Source: Salvelinus alpinus (Eukaryota; Chordata; Actinopteri; Salmoniformes; Salmonidae). Taken from it: a DNA stretch of 64,000 nt. This document shows, piece by piece, positions 50,602 to 64,000 of the stretch. Position 1 is the first letter of the stretch, and each line of letters starts with the position of its first letter. The notes under the pieces are model-generated. The model searched no databases. It was not told where the DNA came from and was given only the letters and a program-made list of their open reading frames with translations. The stretch spans positions 2,426,390 to 2,490,389 of the forward strand of contig NC_092110.1 in NCBI RefSeq assembly GCF_045679555.1, written 5' to 3'. Both the position numbers and the translations under genes were made by a program.

Positions 50602-51425
50602 CTGAGGAGGAGACAGAGAGAGACAGAGCGAGAGAGTTAACGTGGAGGAACGATAAACTGAAGCACAATCTTGGCAGCCATAGACCCTGCTGCTGACACA
50701 TAGGCGTGAAGACCAAGGTTCGTTCGAGAACCAAGAAACCCTCAGTCCAGGGCAACATCAGGTGTGACACCTAGGAGTCATAGAGGCTGTCGAAGCGTTT
50801 GAAGTGTGTGTACCAGAGGCAGTCCTGTAATAAAGTTGCTTAGACGCCAACTACAGGACAACAAGCATATTGGTTAGATTCAACGTTGGTCTCACCCACA
50901 AGACAGCAAACTCCCCTTCCCATGTGCTGCACTCAAACATAACACAGACACTTTCTGGAAGTCTATGGCAGCATCTTCCCTACACAGTGCACTATATAGG
51001 AAAGAGGGTGGCATTTGGGATGCATGCTGTAGACGGACTCTCTGTTGACCAACCAGCAGAGACAGAATGAGCATTCAGTTCGCCGTAACAAAAGTCGGCA
51101 TCGAGCTGTTGACAATACGTGTCCATTCTATTTATGGGGGAGGGTCGTGCTCATCAGGACAGGAAGACACTGTCAGTGTGTCCGTGTCAGGAACCTTTGA
51201 AATCCGGGAAGCCTCAGCTCTCCAGCCCCTGCCTGCCAGTCCTAGACCTCAACCCTAGTCGACCAGCCCGTGAGCCTACAGATCTGACGTGACCATGACG
51301 CTGGCTTTGAAATAACTTGGTTTCCACAGAATCCTCGATACAAAACCTTGATTCTAAAGTGGTGGTTTCCTGCTCTTATGAGTACTTAACCACTTCAGTT
51401 CCCATTGAGTTAAGTTCTTAACTTC
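50602..51425. other. ston2 upstream stretch without firm feature
   Basis: Unique-looking sequence. A minus-strand acceptor-like TTTATTACAG near 50832 is followed by 17 open codons; see findings. No repeat ends. Confidence 0.4.
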
Positions 51426-52003
51426 TAATGCTAAACTTCTAATGCTTTTACCTGCCTCACCTAAAGCCCATTCTTTTGGGAAGCTGCTATAGACCGCCTA
51501 AGGCGAACAGTCAGTATCTGGAAGGAAAAAGCTTCAAACTGTAACCAGTGCCTGCAACCTGGATCAGATTGTCAGTCAACCTACCCGGGTATTTACAAAC
51601 AGCACAGGAATGAAATCATCCACGTGTATTGATCATATCTTTACTAATGTTGCAGAAATCTGCTCTAAAACAGTATCAAAATCCATTGGCTGTATTGATC
51701 ATAATATAGTAGTTCTAATGTTAAACTTCTAATGCTTTACCTGCCTCACCTAAAGCCCATTCTTTTGGGAAGCTGCTATAGACCACCAAATGCGAACAGT
51801 CAGTATCTGGAAGGAAAAAGCTTCAAACTATAACCAGTGCCTGCAACCTGGATCAGATTGTCAGTCAACCTACCCGGGTAGATACAAACAGCACAGGAAT
51901 GAAATCATCCACGTGTATTGATCACATCTTTACTAATGTTGCAGAAATCTGCTCTAAAACAGTAGCAAAATCCATTGGCTGTATTGATCATAATATAGTA
52001 GTC
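51426..52003 (+). repeat. 290-bp tandem duplication within LINE D
   Basis: AACTTCTAATGC to GATCATAATATAGTAG occurs twice with an offset of 290 bases (51432 and 51722 as matching points), differing at only a few positions. Confidence 0.9.
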
Positions 52004-52962
52004 ATATCTAGGAAAACCAAAGTTCCAGAGCCTGGGCCTGACATAGCGTATAAGAGGTCATAGGAATCACTACAAAACATATTCTACGTTGAAGATGTAA
52101 AGAATATTTGCTGGTCTGTGGTGTGTAATGAACAGCAACCAGATGCTGCACTTGACACATTTATAAAATTGCTTATTCCAGTTAATAATAAGCATGCACC
52201 CATTAAGAAAATTACTAAAAACGGTTAAATTCCTGTGGATTTGATGAGGAATGGAAAGATGGTATGGTTGAGAAGGATGAGGCCAAAGGAATGGCAAATA
52301 AGTCGGGCTGCACAGCCGTTTGGCAGACATACTATAAAATGTGAAATCATGTGACTAAACAGAACCAAATAAGAAGAAACTGTACTATGAAACAAAGATA
52401 AATGATATAAAGAAAAGTTTTGTAGCACCTTAAATTAAGTTTTGGGCCAAAAGGCGAACTCGGCTCCATCATTCATTGAATCAGATGGCTTACTCATCAC
52501 GAACCCCACTGATATTGCCAACTACCTACACATCCATGCATAACTGACCCAATTATGAAAGACAAGCATTGCAATTTTGAATTCTGTAAAATTTGTGTGG
52601 ATGAGGTGAAAAACATATCGCTGTCTATCAACAATGACAAGCCACCTGGGTCTGACAACTTGGATGGGAAATTATTGAGGATGAGATCGGACGATATTGA
52701 CACTCCTAATGGCCATCTATTCAATCTAAACCTACAAGAATCAAAAGTAATTCCACTACTCAAGAATGACCAGATACAATGCTATGTCAAAGTAAACACA
52801 TTTTCAGCACACTTATAGGGAAAGGCATTCAACAATCACCACAAATGACTGATGATTGGCTGAGACAAATTGATAATAAAAAGATTGTGGGAGATGTTTT
52901 GTTTGAGTTAAGTGGAGCATTTTAGATTATCAATCATAATCTGCTGGTGGATAAACACATAG

Positions 52963-53863
52963 TACCAGTCAAAAGTTTGGACACACCTACTCATGAAAGA
53001 GTTTTTCTTTATTTTCACTATTTTCTACATTGTCGAATATTAGTGAAGACAATAACACATTCTGGAATCATGTACTAACCAAAAAAGTGTTGAACAAATC
53101 AAAATATATTTTATATTTCAGATGCCTTGATGACAGATTTACACACTCTTGGCATTCTCTCAACCAGCTTCATGAGGTAGTCACCTGGAATGGATTTCAA
53201 TTAACAGGTGTGCCTTGTTAAAAGTTAATTTGTGGAATTTATTTCCTTCTTAATGCGTTTGAGCCAATCAGTTGTGTTGTGACAAGGTAGGGGTGGGATA
53301 CAGAAGATCTATTTAGTAAAAGACCAAGTCCATATTACAGCTATGGACAGCTCAAATAAGCAAAGAGAAACAAGAGTACATCATTACTTTAAGACATGAA
53401 GGTCAGTCAATGCAGAACATTTCAAGAACTTTCAAAGTGCAGTCACAAAAACCATCAAGCGCTATGAGGAAACTGGCTCTCATGAGGGCCGCCACAGGAA
53501 TGGAAGACCCAGAGTTACCTCGCTGCAGAGGATAAGTTCATTAGAGTTACCAGCCTCAGAAATTGCAGCCCAAATAAATGCTTCACAGAGTTCAAGTAAC
53601 AGACACATCTCAACATCAACTGTTCAGAGGAGACTGTGTGAATCAGGTCTTCACGGTCAAATTGCTGCAAAGAAACCACTACTAAAGGACACCAATAAGA
53701 AGAAGAGACTTGCTTGGGCCAGGAAACACGAGCAATGGACATTAGACCGGTGGAAATCTGTCCTTTGGTCTGATGAGTCCAAATTTGAGATTTTTGATTC
53801 CAACCGACAAGTCTTGTGAGACGCAGAGTAGGTGAACGGATGATCTCCGCATGTGTGGTTCCC
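52963..53863 (+). mobile_element. Tc1-like family T9, 3'-truncated
   Basis: Left end AGTACCAGTCAAAAGTTTGG; plus-strand transposase traces up to [10 protein letters not shown] near 53830-53863, with many shifts. The right half including the last catalytic residue is missing. Confidence 0.85.
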
Positions 53864-54094
53864 AGGGCAGCAAGGCTGGCTCTTAAACGTACACAGAGAA
53901 CTAACATGAATAATATGCATGTCAATCTCACCTGTGTCAAAGTAGAGGATAGATTGACTTCATTAATATTTGTGAGAAGTATTGACATGTTGAATGCACT
54001 GAGCTGTCTGGAATGGCCGATTAATTAGGGCCGATTTCAAGTTTTCATAACAATCGGAAATCGGTATTTTTGGACACCGATGTAGACGTTGTTT

Positions 54095-54285
54095 TTTTTT
54101 ACACCTTTATTTAATTAGGCAAGTCAGTTAAGAACACATTCTTATTTTCAATGACAGCCTAGGAACGGTGGGTTAACTGCCTTGTTCAGGGGCAGAACGA
54201 CAGATTTTTACCATGTCAGCTCGGGGATTCAATCTTGCAACCTTACGGTTAACTAGTCCAACGCTCTAACCACCTGCCTCTCATT
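54095..54285 (-). repeat. SlmI-type SINE, minus strand
   Basis: Reads in reverse: head GTTAGAGCGTTGGACTAGTT, body GGCAGTTAACCCACCGTTCC and tail TTAAATAAAGGTG. Inserted in the hAT-like element. Confidence 0.85.
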
Positions 54286-54825
54286 GCACTCCACGAGGAG
54301 CCTGCCTGTTACGCGAATGCAGTAAGAAGCCAAGGTAAGTTGCTAGCTAGCATTAAACTTATCTTATAAAAAACAATCAATCAATCATAATCACTAGTTA
54401 ACTACACATCGTTGATGATATTACTAGTTTATCTAGCGTGTCCTGGGTTGCATATAATCGATGCGGTGCACATTTGCGAAAAAGGACTGTCGTTGCTCCA
54501 ACGTGTACCTAACCATAAACATCAATGCCTTTCTTAAAATCAATACACAGAAGTATAGATTTTTAAACCTGCATATTTAGTTAAAAGAAATCCAGGTAAC
54601 AGGCAATATTAGCCAGGTGAAATTGTGTCACTTCTCTTGCGTTCATTGCACGCAGAGTCAGGGTATATGCAACAGTTTGGTCAGCCTGGCTCGTTGCAAA
54701 CTAATTTGCCAATATTTTACGTAATTATGACATAACATTGAAGGTTGTGCAATGTAACAGGAATGTTTAGACTGATGGATGCCACCCGTTAGATAAAATA
54801 CAGAACTGTTCCGTATTATGCTTCC

Positions 54826-55300
54826 GTAGAAGCATACCACCCTGCATACCCCTGCTGGCTTGCTTCTGAAGCTAAGCAGGGTTGGTCCTGGTCAGGCCCT
54901 GGATGGGAGACCAGATGCTGCTGGAAGTGGTGTTGGAGGGCCAGTAGGAGGCACTCTTTCCTCTGGTCTAAACAAAGATCCCAATGCCCCAGGGCAGTGA
55001 TTGGGGACACTGCTCTGTGTAGGGTGCCGTCTTTCGGATGGGACGTTAAACGGGTGTCCTGACTCTCTGAGGTCATTAAAGATCCCATGGCACTTATCGT
55101 AAGAGTAGAGGTGTTAACCCCGGTGTCCTGGCTAAATTCCCAATCTGGCCCTCAACCATCACGGTCACCTAATAATCCCCAGTTTACAATTGGCTCATTC
55201 ATCCCCCTCCTCTCCCCTGTAACTATTCCCCAGGTCGTTGCTGCAAATGAGAACGTGTTCTCAGTCAACTTACCTGGTAAAATAACGGATAAATAAAAAA
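54826..55300 (+). repeat. 5S-rRNA-derived SINE (OS-SINE1 type)
   Basis: The head matches the internal promoter of 5S rRNA: GAAGCTAAGCAGGGTTGG (A box) and GGATGGGAGACCAGATGC (C box). The body carries CTTTCGGATGGGACGTTAAA and the 3' part ends TCAACTTACCTGGTAAAAT with an AATAAA-rich tail. The name OS-SINE1 is from memory; the 5S origin is seen directly. Confidence 0.88.
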
Positions 55301-56739
55301 TAAATAAAAATAAATTTCACTGAAAGAATAAATGTTTTGTTTTCGAGATGATAGTTTCCGGATTCGACCATATTAATGACCTAAGGCTCGTATTTCTGTG
55401 TGTTATTATGCTATAATTAAGTCTATGATTTGATAGAGCAGTCTGACTGAGCGATGGTAGGCACCAGCAGGCTCGTAAGCATTCATTCAAACAGCAATTT
55501 TGTGCGTTTTGCCAGCAGCTCTTCGCAATGCTTCAAGCATTTATGTTTACGCTGTTTATGACTTCAAGCTTATCAACTCCTGAGATTAGGCTGGTGTAAC
55601 CGATGTGAAATCGCTCGCTCGCTCTAAAACGTCACTCGCTCTGAGACTTGGAGTAGTTGTTCCCCTTGCTCTGCATGGGTAACGCTGCTTCGAGGGTGGC
55701 TGTTGTCGATGTGTTCCTGGTTCGAGCCCAGGTAGGAGCGAGGAGAGGGACGGAAGCTATAGTGTATATAGCTGGAGTGTATATTACGCTGGCAATACTA
55801 AAGTGCCTATAAGAACATCCAATAGTCAAAGGTATATGAAATACAAATCATATAGAGAGAAATAGTCCTATAATTCCTATAATAACTACAACCTAAAACT
55901 TCTTACCTGGGGATATTGAAGACTCATGTTAAAAGGAACCACCAGCTTTCATATGTTCTCATGTTCTGAGCAAGGAACTTAAACGTTAGCTTTCTTACAT
56001 GGCACATATTGCACTTTTACTTTCTTCTCCAACACTTTGTTTTTGCATTATTTAAACCAAATTGAACATGTTTCATTATTTATTTCAGGCTAAATTGATT
56101 TTATTGATGTATTATATTAAGTTAAAATAAGTGTTCATTCAGTATTGTTGTAATTGTCATTATTAAAACAACAAAAAAAATATATTTTTTATTTTACATT
56201 TTATTTTATTTTAAATCGGCCGATTAATAGGTATCGGCTTTTTTTGGTCCTCCAATAATCAGTATCGGCGTTAAAAAATCATAATCGGTCGACCTCTAGT
56301 TTAAACTACTGGCACACAGCTCAGACACCCATGCATAACCCACAAGACATGCCACCAGAGGTCTCTTCACAGTCCCCAAGTCCAGAACAGACTATGGAAG
56401 GCACTATATAGAGCAATGACTTCATGAAATGCTGTTCCACATCAAGTAACTCATGTAAGCAGTAAAATCAGATTTTTAAAAATAGATACAAATACACATT
56501 ACGCAATAGCGGGGACCGTGAAGACACACACGCATGCACACATAACATACGCACGGATTTTGTGTTATAGATAATGTAGTAGGGCACACACTTAATGTGT
56601 TATGAAATCTGTTATCTAATCTCATGTAATGTTTTTTTAACTGTATATAAATGCCTTAATTTTGCTGCACTCCAGGAACAGTAGCTGCTGCCTTGACAAC
56701 AACTAATGGGGATCCGTAATAAATACACAGTGTAATTGG

Positions 56740-59531
<2,792 letters not shown>

Positions 59532-59700
59532 CGATATTGTTTGGTGTTATATGCGCTGTAGTCTCTCCGTGTTCCATTGGGCCAGACTGTCGACCAGAAC
59601 GAGACGCGGAGAGTGAGACCGGTGACGCGAAAGGATTGGGCACGCATATGCGCTGCCCTCGCGGCTTGTGATTGGTCAATCGCTAAACGTGAAATACTCA
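59532..59700 (-). promoter_or_regulatory. possible promoter and noncoding first exon of ston2
   Basis: A CpG-rich patch in an otherwise CpG-poor area. It has a CCAAT/ATTGG pair around 59670-59680 and, on the minus strand, a usable donor CG/GTACGTAA with exon end at 59532. The position, about 9 kb upstream of the ATG exon, would suit a 5'UTR exon. It could equally be a promoter of another gene. Confidence 0.3.
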
Positions 59701-60126
59701 CACGTCGACGTGAACAATAAAACAACTATTTTTTAAATCTGTGTGAAGAGGAAGTCATTATTATACACTTCATGGCGAAAGTATGTGGACACCCTATTCA
59801 ACTTAGTGGATTCGGCTATTGCAACACACGTTGCTGACATGTATATAAAATTGAGCACAAGCCATGCAATCTCCATAGACAAACATTTATGCCCAGCTAG
59901 AGCTGGCTGGTCAACTGCAAGTGCTGTTATTGGGAAGTGAAAATGTCTAGGAGCAACAACAGCTTGGCTAGGAAGTGGCAGGCCACACAAGCTCACAGAA
60001 CGCGATAGCCAAAGAGTGCTGAAGTGCGTAGGGTGTCTGTCCTCGGTTGCAACACTCACTACTGAGTTCCAAACTGCCTCTGGAACCACTGTGAGTTCCA
60101 AATTGCCACTGGAAGCAATATTAGCA

Positions 60127-60790
60127 CAGGAACTTGACCCGCAACACTCGGGCCCCACAAGGGTGCGTTCTCAGCCCCCTCCTGTACTCCCTTCTAACCC
60201 ACGACTGCGTGGCCATCCACGCCTCCAACTCAATCATCAAGTTTGCAGTAGTGTGCTTGATTACCAACAACGTCGAGACAGCAGGGCACTCGGAGTGTGG
60301 TGTCAGGAAAAACAACCTCTCACTCAACGTCAACAAAACAAAGGAGATGATCGTGGACTTCAGGAAACAGCAGAGGGCGCACCCCCCCACCCTCCCCCCC
60401 ATCCACATCGAAGGGACAGTAGTGGAGAAGGTGGAAAGTTTTAAGTTCCTCGGCGTGCACAACTACCTGCCCTCCATGACAGTTACAGCACCCGATGTCA
60501 CAGGAAGGCCAACAAGATCATCAAGGACAACAACCACCCGAGCCACTTCACACCGCTACCATCCAGAAGGCAAGGTCAGTACAGGGTGTATCAAAGCTGG
60601 GACCGAGAGACTGAAAAACAGCTTCTATCTCAAGGCCATCAGACTGCTAAACAGCAATCACTAACTCAGAGTTGCCTACATTGAGACCCAATCACTGGCC
60701 ACTTTAATAAATGGATCCTAGTCACTTTAAACAATGCCACTTTAAATAATGCCACTTTAATAATGTTTACATATCTTACATCACTCATAT
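60127..60790 (+). mobile_element. non-LTR retrotransposon family A, internally deleted copy
   Basis: [46 protein letters not shown], then a jump to the C-terminal end (GTERLKNSFYLKAIRLLNSNH) and 3'UTR. About 100 codons between FKFLGVH and the end are missing. Confidence 0.8.
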
Positions 60791-60793
60791 CAT

Positions 60794-62840
60794 ATGTGTA
60801 TACTGTATTTTATACCATCTATCACTGACATTTTCAACATGTCCCTGATTGAGTCTGTAATAACAACATGTTTCAAGCAGACCACCATAGTCCCCGTGCC
60901 CAAGAACACGAAGGCAACCTGCCTAAATGACTACAGACCCGTAGCACTCACGTCCGTAGCCATGAAGTGCTTTGAAATGCTGGTAATGGCTCACATCAAC
61001 ACCATTATCCCAGAAACCCTAGACCCACTCCAATTTGCATACCGCCCAAACAGATGCACAGATGATGCAATCTCTATTGCACTCCACTCTGCCCTTTCCC
61101 ACCTGGACAAAAGGAACACCTACGTGAGAAAGCTATTCATTGACTACAGCTCAGCGTTCAACACCATAGTACCCTCAAAGCTCATCACTAAGCTAAGGAA
61201 CCTAGGACTAAACACCTCCCTCTGCAACTGGATCCTGGACTTCCTGACGGGCCGCCCCCAGGTGGTGAGGATAGGTAACAACACATCTGCCATGCTGATC
61301 CTCAACACAGGAGCCCCCCAGGGGTGCGTGCTCAGTCCACTCCTGTACTCCCTGTTCACTCATGACTGCATGGCCAGGCACGACTTCAACACCATCATTA
61401 AGTGTGCAGATGACGCAACAGTGGTAGTAATGATCACCGACAACGACGAGACAGCCTATAGGGAGGAGGTCAGAGGCCGGGTAGTGCAACCTAACAACCT
61501 ATCCCTCAACGTGATCAAGACTAAGGAGATGATTGTGGACTACAGGAAAAGGAGGACCGAGCACGCCCCCATTCTCATCGACGGGGCTGTAGTGGAGCAG
61601 GTTGAGAGCTTCAAGTTCCTTGGTGTCCACATCACCAACAAACTAGAATGGTCCAAACACACCAAGACAGTCGTGAAGAGGGCACGACAAAGCCTATTCC
61701 CCCTTAGGAAACTTAAAAGATTTGGCTTGGATCCTCAGATCCTCAAAAGGTTCTACAGCTGCACCATCGAGAGCATCCTGACTGGTTGCATCACTGCTTG
61801 GTATGGCAACAGCTCGGCCTCCGACCGCAAGGCACCACAGAGGGTAGTGCGAACGGCCCAGTACATCACTGGGGCTAAGCTGCCTGCCATCCAGGACCTC
61901 TACACCAGGCGGTGTCAAAGGAAGGCCCTAAAAATTGTCAAGACCCCAGCCACCCCAGTCATAGACTGTTCTCTCGACTACCGCATGGCAAGCGGTACCG
62001 GAGTGCCAAGTCTAGGACAAAAAGGCTTCTCAACAGTTTTTACCACTAAGCCATAAGACACCGTAACAGGTAATTAAATGGCTACCCGGGCTATTTGCAT
62101 TGTGTGCACCGCCAACTCCTCTTTTATGCTGCTGTTACTCTCTGTTTATCATATATGCATAGTCACTTTAACTATACATTAATTTACATACTACCTCAAT
62201 TAGCCTGACCAACCAGTTCCCCGGCACATTGGCTAACCGGGCTGTCTGCATTGTGTCCCGCCACCACCCACCCGTCAACCCCTCTTTTACGCTACTGCTA
62301 CTCTCTGTTTATCATATATGCATAGTCACTTTAACCATATCTACATGTACATACTACCTCAATCAGCCCGACAACTGGTGCCTGTATGTAGCCTCACTAC
62401 TGTCATAGCCTCGCTACTGTATATAGCCTCGCTACTGTTATTTTTCACTGTCTTTTTACTGTTGTTTTTATTTGTTAACTTTCCTATTGTTCACCTAATA
62501 CTTAAAAAAAAAATTGCACTGTTGGTTAGAGCCTGTAAGTAAGCATTTCACTGTAAGGTCTACACCTGTTGTATTCGGCGCAGGTGACAAATAAACTTTT
62601 ATTTGATTTATTGCACCTTGCCTATGCCGCTCGGCCATCACTCATCCATATATTTATATGTACATATTCTCATTCACCCCTTTAGATTTGTGTGTATTAG
62701 GTAGTTGTTGGGGAATTGTTAGATTACTTGTTAGATATTACTGCACTGTCGGAACTAGAAGCACAAGCATTTCACCCACACTCGCATTAACATCTGCTAA
62801 CCATGTGTATGTGACCAGTACCATTTGATTTGATTTGATA
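60794..62840 (+). mobile_element. non-LTR retrotransposon family A, best copy with 420-codon ORF
   Basis: Open from 60794 to 62056. Reverse-transcriptase blocks in order: [78 protein letters not shown], a catalytic box reading CADD (FADD or YADD expected), [43 protein letters not shown]. The end shifts frame near 61985. The 3'UTR ends AGGTGACAAATAAACTTTTA, and a TTTGATTTGATTTGATA tail closes at the Tc1 junction. The 5' part with the endonuclease is absent. Jockey/CR1-L2/Rex1-like by motif. Confidence 0.85.
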
Positions 62841-63618
62841 ACTGTTCGTTGGGAGCTTCATGAAATGGGTTTCCATGGCCGAGCTGCCGCACACAAGCCT
62901 AAAATCACCATGTGCAATGGAAAGAGTCAGCTGGAGGGGTGTAAAGCTTGATGTCATTGGACTCTGGAGCTGTGGAAACACGATCTCTGGAGTGATGAAT
63001 CACGCTTCACCATCTGGCATCTGACAGACGAATCTGGGTTTGGCGGATGCCAGGAGAACGCTACCTGCCCGAATGCATAATGCCAACTGTAAAGTTTGGT
63101 GGAGGAGAAATAATGGTCTGGGGCTGTTTTTCATGGTTCGGGCTCAGCCCCTTAGTTCCAGTGAAGGGAACTCTTAAGCTACAGCATACAATGACATTCT
63201 AGACGATTCTGTGCTTCCAACTTTGTGGCAACAGTTTGGGGAAAGCCCTATCCTGTTTCAGCATGACAATGCCCCCATGCACAAAGTGAGGTCCATACAG
63301 AAATGGTTTGTCAAGATCAGTCTGGAAGAACTTGACTGGCCTGCACAGAGCCCTGACCTCAACCCCATCAAACACCTTTGAGAATAATTGGAACGCCAAC
63401 TGCGAACCAGGCCTAATCGCCAAACATCGGTGCCCGACCTCACTAATGCTCTTGTGGCTGAATGAAAGCAAGTCCCCGCAGCGATGTTCCAACACCTAGT
63501 GGAAAGCCTTGCCAGAAGAAAGGAGGCAGCAAAGGGGGGACCAACTCTATATTAATGTCCATGATTTCGGAATGAGATGTTCGAGCAGGCGTCCACATAC
63601 CTTTGGCCATGTAGTGTA

Positions 63619-64000
63619 TTATCGCACTGTTTCAGTGTCACTGTGGTGTCTTTATTTTGCGATAAGGTGAGTTACTGATTAAAATGTAGCCTATAGGCCA
63701 ATGTTTCTTTTTGTTATATTCCCAGACCTCGTGTAATATTTTAAACATCCTTTTTTCCTTTGTCAAAATGTATTTGGTATGTATTTCACCTTGCCACAAT
63801 TGACAGTGCGATAAGGCTGTTAGACGTGTTTTTCATAAACTAGTAGCATCGGTCTACTGACAAATATATATTTAGATATTTAGCGGCACCTTGTGGGTTT
63901 GAAATTAAGGACGCTTTATCAACAACAATATTGAGTGTATTCCTCATTTGCCAGTAGATAGCGCCAGAGTCATGGGAATCTTTCCCGTTATGTATTAATT
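63619..64000. other. right edge, no feature
   Basis: A/T-rich unique-looking sequence; nothing recognised. Confidence 0.4.

Larger units (their letters stand above)
54010..56298. mobile_element. hAT-like element carrying two SINEs
   Basis: The right end AATCGGTCGACCTCTA with ATCAGTATCGGCGTTAAAAA inside; the left end GGCCGATTAATTAGGGCCGA is a worn version of the same inverted repeat. This GGTCGACCGATT end is common in fish hAT-type elements (from memory). No transposase is recognised. Confidence 0.6.
51430..56736 (+). mobile_element. non-LTR retrotransposon family D, split by Tc1 and hAT-like insertions
   Basis: Pieces in order: 51430-52960 (endonuclease end CIDHIFTNVAEICSK, duplicated; linker KNISLSINNDKPPGSDNLDG near 52610-52670), 53864-54009 ([20 protein letters not shown]) and 56299-56736 (LLAHSSDTHA, ATRGLFTVPKSRTDYGR, 3'UTR ending GGATCCGTAATAAATACACA). 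The text crosses each inserted element without loss of register, which shows a single original LINE. Stops throughout. Confidence 0.82.
59766..63616 (+). mobile_element. Tc1-like family T2 copy split by LINE sequence
   Basis: Left half 59766-60126 (CACTTCATGGCGAAAGTATG end, TA at 59764-59765) and right half 62840-63616 (TAACTGTTCGTTGGGAGCTT to GGCCATGTAGTG, TA at 63617-63618). In the unsplit copy the halves meet at about 5078. The right half still shows GGGCTGTTTTTCATGGTTCG, CATGACAATGCCCCCATGC and a CCTGACCTCAACCCCATC box. Confidence 0.9.

Noticed and set aside
54826..54910. Possible 5S rRNA gene
   Set aside because: Only the internal promoter part matches 5S rRNA, and it runs into a SINE body and tail, so it is a 5S-derived SINE.

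Overview
The window is nuclear DNA of a bony fish, almost certainly a salmonid (Oncorhynchus, Salmo, Salvelinus or close kin). The evidence is its repeat content: about ten Tc1-like transposon families with perfect TA flanks, tRNA-derived SINEs of the SlmI type, a 5S-rRNA-derived SINE of the OS-SINE1 type, several non-LTR retrotransposons and long (CA)n tracts. There are no bacterial-style operons. Genes are split into exons with GT/AG borders.

Two host genes can be supported. The main one is stonin-2 (ston2) on the minus strand. I place eight coding exons between 50496 (ATG) and 11396 (TGA). All junctions are in phase, and they give a 915-residue product, close to the size known for vertebrate stonin-2. 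It keeps three WVxF motifs, two NPF motifs, the stonin homology domain and the mu-homology domain. Tail-to-tail with it, at 6160-7400 on the plus strand, lies a decayed last exon of a glycoprotein-hormone receptor, best read as a tshr pseudogene. TSHR and STON2 are also close neighbours in human (TSHR - GTF2A1 - STON2), so this looks like an ancestral block in which the receptor has died.

Layout: 1-3200, Tc1 pieces, an LTR-like repeat, a LINE and a MITE; 3630-4680, a decayed capsid-like gene of the Polinton/adintovirus type; 4691-6120, Tc1 remnants; 6160-7441, tshr pseudogene; 7611-7800, SINE; about 8750-11395, probable ston2 3'UTR carrying a Tc1 insertion; 11396-19553, ston2 exons 8 to 4; 19554-41932, a 22-kb intron packed with nested transposons, including one Tc1 copy with an unbroken 338-residue DD34E transposase; 41933-50601, exons 3 to 1 with long CA/TG microsatellites against the splice sites; 51430-56736, a LINE broken by a Tc1 and a hAT-like element, the latter holding two SINEs; 59530-59700, a possible CpG/CCAAT promoter; 59766-63616, a Tc1 split by LINE copies.

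Stonin-2 is an endocytic sorting adaptor that links AP-2 and Eps15 to synaptotagmin. I see no unknown enzyme system. The most interesting signals are a (UG)60 tract ten bases from the exon-2 acceptor, a CA repeat beside the exon-3 donor, frame-neutral exons 2 and 3, the possibly active Tc1, and the layered insertions that can be ordered in time.
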